8,808 nt of DNA from Acholeplasmatales bacterium Tener_01 (GTDB taxonomy: Bacteria; Bacillota_I; Bacilli_A; ML615J-28; CAG-698): contig LVBR01000010.1 in NCBI GenBank assembly GCA_001604495.1, positions 1-8,808 of the forward strand, in the 5' to 3' direction. The notes below the pieces were generated by a model. It saw only the letters and a list, made by a program, of their open reading frames with translations. It was not told the DNA's origin and made no database searches. Both the position numbers and the translations under genes were made by a program. Position 1 is the stretch's first letter. Each line of letters starts with the position of its first letter. Positions 6,450 through 8,808 of this stretch are shown in pieces.

Positions 6450-8720
6450 TTATCCAACACTATAAATAGTAGTGAATTGTTGTACATAAGTATTTTCCAT
6501 AGAGTCAACGAATGATTGATAATCAACGCCTCTAATAACTACTGTGTAAATACCGCTACCAGTACCGGCTAGTGTACAGCCTGATACTGAATCAAAGAAA
6601 TCGTGAACAGCATCGTAGAATACATTAGAGTTATTCCAATACATTGCAGCTTCTACTGATTCTGGGTCATCAATCTTATTTTCAATTCCAGTTCTCTTGA
6701 TTGTTTCTGGATCGTATGCAGGGTCTTCACTGTAGTATCTTGCAGTTCTTAGATACAAGTCAGTCATTGCCATGTAAACATCTTCGTAAGTTACGCCAGC
6801 TGGGTGAACAGCATCACGACCTGATGCAAACATTAATAGAGATGTACCATATTCAGCAACTCTTTGTTTATCTTTTTCCATATCATCTGGACGAGGGTAA
6901 GGAACATATCCGTAACGAGTATCTTCACCCCACAAATCAGTGAACCATCTGTTGTCGGCTTTAACGAACCACCAAACACCAGAAACCATTACTGATTTAC
7001 CTTCAATGAATAAACCACTTGATTCACTCCAGTTGTTTTCACTTGAAAGAGCACCAGATGCATATAATAATTGTAATGTTTCAGCAGCTTTTACTTCACG
7101 AGGGTTATTTAATGTTACTGTAACGCTTGTTGGGTCAGCAATCTTAATACCAGCAGCATTAACCATACCTAACCAGTAGTAATAAATGCTTCCTGATAAT
7201 GCGAATTCACCACTTCCAAGTAATGCTTGAACTTTCAAGCACCAATCAACGAATGCAGAGTAAGTCCAGTTACCTTCGTTGAAGATCTTTGCAGGTGATT
7301 CAACTTTTAGTTTTTCAACCCATGCTAGGTTGTAATATAATCCATAGTTAGCATAGTTAGCTGATTCATCTGGTCCAGTTGATAATGCAAATAATCCACC
7401 TTTATATGTAGCAGATTGTTTTTGTGATAAGCTCATTTGGTTCTTACCATATTTAGCATAATAACTCATAGCATCATGAGCACTATTAGCACCAGCGATC
7501 TTATTTAACCAAGCACTACTAATTACATAGAAGTCAGCTTTAGCATCGCCAATTTCAGCTTGTGAGTTGATCCATTGATAACGAGATGCACCCCAAGGAG
7601 CTTCATCTGGATATGGTTCTACACTGATTGTACAGTTATATGTAGATTCAATTTCTCTCCAAGCTTGTTGTTTGAACATCTTATCGCTTCCATGATAGCC
7701 TTCTAGGAACGGATCTAAGTCAGCTAATGCACTGTCAGCATTCATCATAACAATCTTGTATCCTTGTAAGTTAGGATAAGATGTTGGAGCAGTAGATGGA
7801 GTAACTTTAACTTTAACACGGCTACTCTTAACTGTTCCGTCTTTAGAATAAGCAATAATGTATGTAGTTCCTTCACTAACAGCTGTAATTCTACCATTAG
7901 CATCGATTGTAGCTACTTCAGGTTTAGTTGATTCCCAAGTTACGTTTTGGTCAGCACCTTGAGGTTCAACAGTTGCTCTTGCAGTAAGTTTGTAACCAAC
8001 TTCTACTTCTTCAGCACTTACTTCAACTGTAACAGCAGTTGGATTAACTACTTCGATAACTTCTTCTTCAGCTTTAACAACTGTGATATCAAATGTAGCT
8101 TTGATATTGTTATCTACAGTTGATATAGCAGTAATTGTTGCAGTACCTTCACTAACACCAACTACACTTCCTCTAGTTACTTTAGCAACTGCTTCGTTAC
8201 TAGATGTCCACTCAACGCCTTTTGTAGCATCTTCTGGAGTATAGATAACTGATAAAGTTACAACTTTACCAACTTGAACTTCGTTCTTACCATCAATTGC
8301 GATAGCAGTAGGTACGATAGTTACAGGTTCATCAGGTTCAACTTCACCGCCACCTTTAACAGTTACAGTAAATTCAGCTTTAACACTCTTGTCAGCATTT
8401 GATGTAACTGTGATTGTAGCAGTACCAGCACTGATACCTGTTACCTTACCATCTTTAATAGTAGCGATTGCACTGCTACTAGTTGAATATCTAACTGTTT
8501 TGTCAGTTGCGTTATCTGGTAAAACTTTTACAGTAATTGTAAATTCTTCACCAATTTCAATTTCGGCTTTTTGTCCAGTAATTTCAATTCCAGTAGGCTT
8601 TACATCAGTGATAACTGGATCTTGTTCCTTATTAGGATCTTGTTCAGGTTCTTTGTCACCACATCCAATTAATACTAATGCAAGTACTAATACTAGAATG
8701 AAAGAAAACCATTTTTTCAT
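6450..8720 (-). CDS. Lipoprotein with three Big_2 Ig-like domains and an extracellular solute-binding domain
   Basis: This 756-residue exported protein should sit on the outer face of the membrane and bind a substrate for an ABC importer. Residues 1-19 are a lipoprotein signal peptide (MKKW, hydrophobic stretch, lipobox LIGC) with lipidated C20. An acidic, proline-containing linker follows (about 21-40). Three Big_2-type Ig-like domains lie at about 42-122, 137-215 and 227-306, with WTSSNEAVAKV and VSEGTATIT type motifs. The rest (about 318-756) reads as a family 1-like solute-binding protein: the opening strand YKIVMMNAD, WREIESTYNCTISV, ADFYVISS, GLYYNLAWVEKL, GNWTYSAFVDW, GKSVMVSGVWW and YGYVPYPRP. 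The residues around GNWTYSAF and VPYPRP suggest the sugar-binding branch, but the ligand is unknown. GAGGAGG (8734-8728) lies seven bases before the ATG. No permease or ATPase is seen, and a convergent gene ends right after it, so it is the last gene of its transcript. Ig-like spacers fused to a binding protein are less usual than a bare binding protein. Confidence 0.9.
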   Translation of the reverse strand: MKKWFSFILVLVLALVLIGCGDKEPEQDPNKEQDPVITDVKPTGIEITGQKAEIEIGEEFTITVKVLPDNATDKTVRYSTSSSAIATIKDGKVTGISAGTATITVTSNADKSVKAEFTVTVKGGGEVEPDEPVTIVPTAIAIDGKNEVQVGKVVTLSVIYTPEDATKGVEWTSSNEAVAKVTRGSVVGVSEGTATITAISTVDNNIKATFDITVVKAEEEVIEVVNPTAVTVEVSAEEVEVGYKLTARATVEPQGADQNVTWESTKPEVATIDANGRITAVSEGTTYIIAYSKDGTVKSSRVKVKVTPSTAPTSYPNLQGYKIVMMNADSALADLDPFLEGYHGSDKMFKQQAWREIESTYNCTISVEPYPDEAPWGASRYQWINSQAEIGDAKADFYVISSAWLNKIAGANSAHDAMSYYAKYGKNQMSLSQKQSATYKGGLFALSTGPDESANYANYGLYYNLAWVEKLKVESPAKIFNEGNWTYSAFVDWCLKVQALLGSGEFALSGSIYYYWLGMVNAAGIKIADPTSVTVTLNNPREVKAAETLQLLYASGALSSENNWSESSGLFIEGKSVMVSGVWWFVKADNRWFTDLWGEDTRYGYVPYPRPDDMEKDKQRVAEYGTSLLMFASGRDAVHPAGVTYEDVYMAMTDLYLRTARYYSEDPAYDPETIKRTGIENKIDDPESVEAAMYWNNSNVFYDAVHDFFDSVSGCTLAGTGSGIYTVVIRGVDYQSFVDSMENTYVQQFTTIYSVG
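7803..8597 (-). repeat. Three tandem Big_2 Ig-like domains in the lipoprotein
   Basis: Three units of about 80 residues begin PTGIEITG (8597), PTAIAIDG (8312) and PTAVTVEV (8042). Each repeats the order hydrophobic strand, V-x-V/I-G, T-x-P-x-x-A or E-P-Q-G-A, W/Y-x-S/T-S, A-x-[IV], G-x-[VI]-x-[GA]-[IV]-S-x-G-T and a final V-T-V type strand. Only about 11-15 residues, acidic or proline-bearing, separate them. They likely act as a stalk lifting the binding domain away from the membrane through the cell wall. Confidence 0.85.
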
Positions 8721-8752
8721 GTCTTTTCCTCCTCATTCTTAAAGACAATTTA

Positions 8753-8772
8753 TCATAGTTATATATCTATGA
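8753..8772. promoter_or_regulatory. Operator-like palindrome in the lipoprotein gene leader
   Basis: TCATAGTTATATATCTATGA is a 20-base inverted repeat with a single mismatched pair (T/T). It lies between the extended -10 at 8797-8789 and the ribosome site at 8734-8728, about 10-30 bases past the expected transcription start. It could be the site of a repressor that blocks elongation, as for many sugar-uptake genes. Its core is AT-rich, so chance is possible. It has no CcpA-type (cre) consensus. Confidence 0.4.
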
Positions 8773-8788
8773 AAACTTTTACATATAT

Positions 8789-8797
8789 ATTATAACA
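8789..8797 (-). promoter_or_regulatory. Extended -10 of the lipoprotein gene promoter
   Basis: On the minus strand TATAAT (8794-8789) is preceded by TGT (8797-8795). The -35 would fall at about 8812-8817, just outside the window. This placement gives a leader of roughly 60 bases that contains the palindrome at 8753-8772. The existence of a promoter here suggests the lipoprotein gene may be transcribed alone. Confidence 0.5.
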
Positions 8798-8808
8798 TAA
8801 CAATATCC

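Noticed and set aside
7803..8597. Recent DNA duplication creating the three Ig-like domains
   Set aside because: The units are alike in protein pattern but clearly diverged in sequence, so any duplication is old.
8389..8742. 117-codon plus-strand frame opposite the start of the lipoprotein gene
   Set aside because: It is the complement of the Ig-like domain and signal peptide region; the hydrophobic look comes from the antisense of Val/Thr-rich codons.

Overview
The window looks like chromosomal DNA from an AT-rich monoderm bacterium of the low-GC Firmicutes/Bacilli type, possibly an uncultured gut lineage. Four things support this: strongly A/T-biased codons, purine-rich Shine-Dalgarno sites (AGAGG, GAGGAGG, AAGGAG), a lipobox signal peptide on a solute-binding protein, and extended -10 promoters (TGT-TATAAT) repeated at several genes. 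Tryptophan is encoded by TGG and no gene reads through TGA, so the standard bacterial code applies and a Mycoplasma-type code is unlikely. The exact taxon cannot be fixed from the sequence.

Layout from left to right. Positions 1-207 are non-coding, except that the first four bases look like the start codon of a minus-strand gene that leaves the window. Next comes a minus-strand gene of unknown function (208-903) with a possible nuclease-like N-terminal half and a winged-helix-like C-terminus. Then follows a two-gene minus-strand operon, an aspartate/aromatic-type aminotransferase (2363-3514) followed 17 bases later by NADP-type glutamate dehydrogenase gdhA (999-2345). It has one promoter in front and one strong terminator behind. 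A separate minus-strand unit (3639-5468) encodes a membrane-anchored nucleotide-sugar 4,6-dehydratase of the FlaA1/PglF/CapD/WbpM type. It is transcribed divergently from the only plus-strand gene, a DUF3737 right-handed beta-helix protein (5577-6419). That gene converges, across a terminator, on a 756-residue lipoprotein (6450-8720) made of three bacterial Ig-like (Big_2) domains followed by an extracellular solute-binding domain.

Functionally, the aminotransferase and GDH form a natural pair. The aminotransferase moves amino groups between amino acids and 2-oxoglutarate/glutamate, and GDH links glutamate to ammonium. The dehydratase would begin synthesis of a deoxy-amino sugar for surface glycans, but no glycosyltransferase is nearby. 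The lipoprotein should capture a substrate, probably a carbohydrate, outside the membrane for an ABC importer whose permeases are not in the window.

I see no CRISPR array, transposase, tRNA or rRNA, and no cluster that looks like a defence or biosynthetic system. Most of the window is ordinary chromosome. The leads most worth following are the uncharacterised 208-903 protein, the Ig-like/solute-binding fusion with an operator-like palindrome in its leader, and the very regular aromatic coil repeats in the DUF3737 protein.
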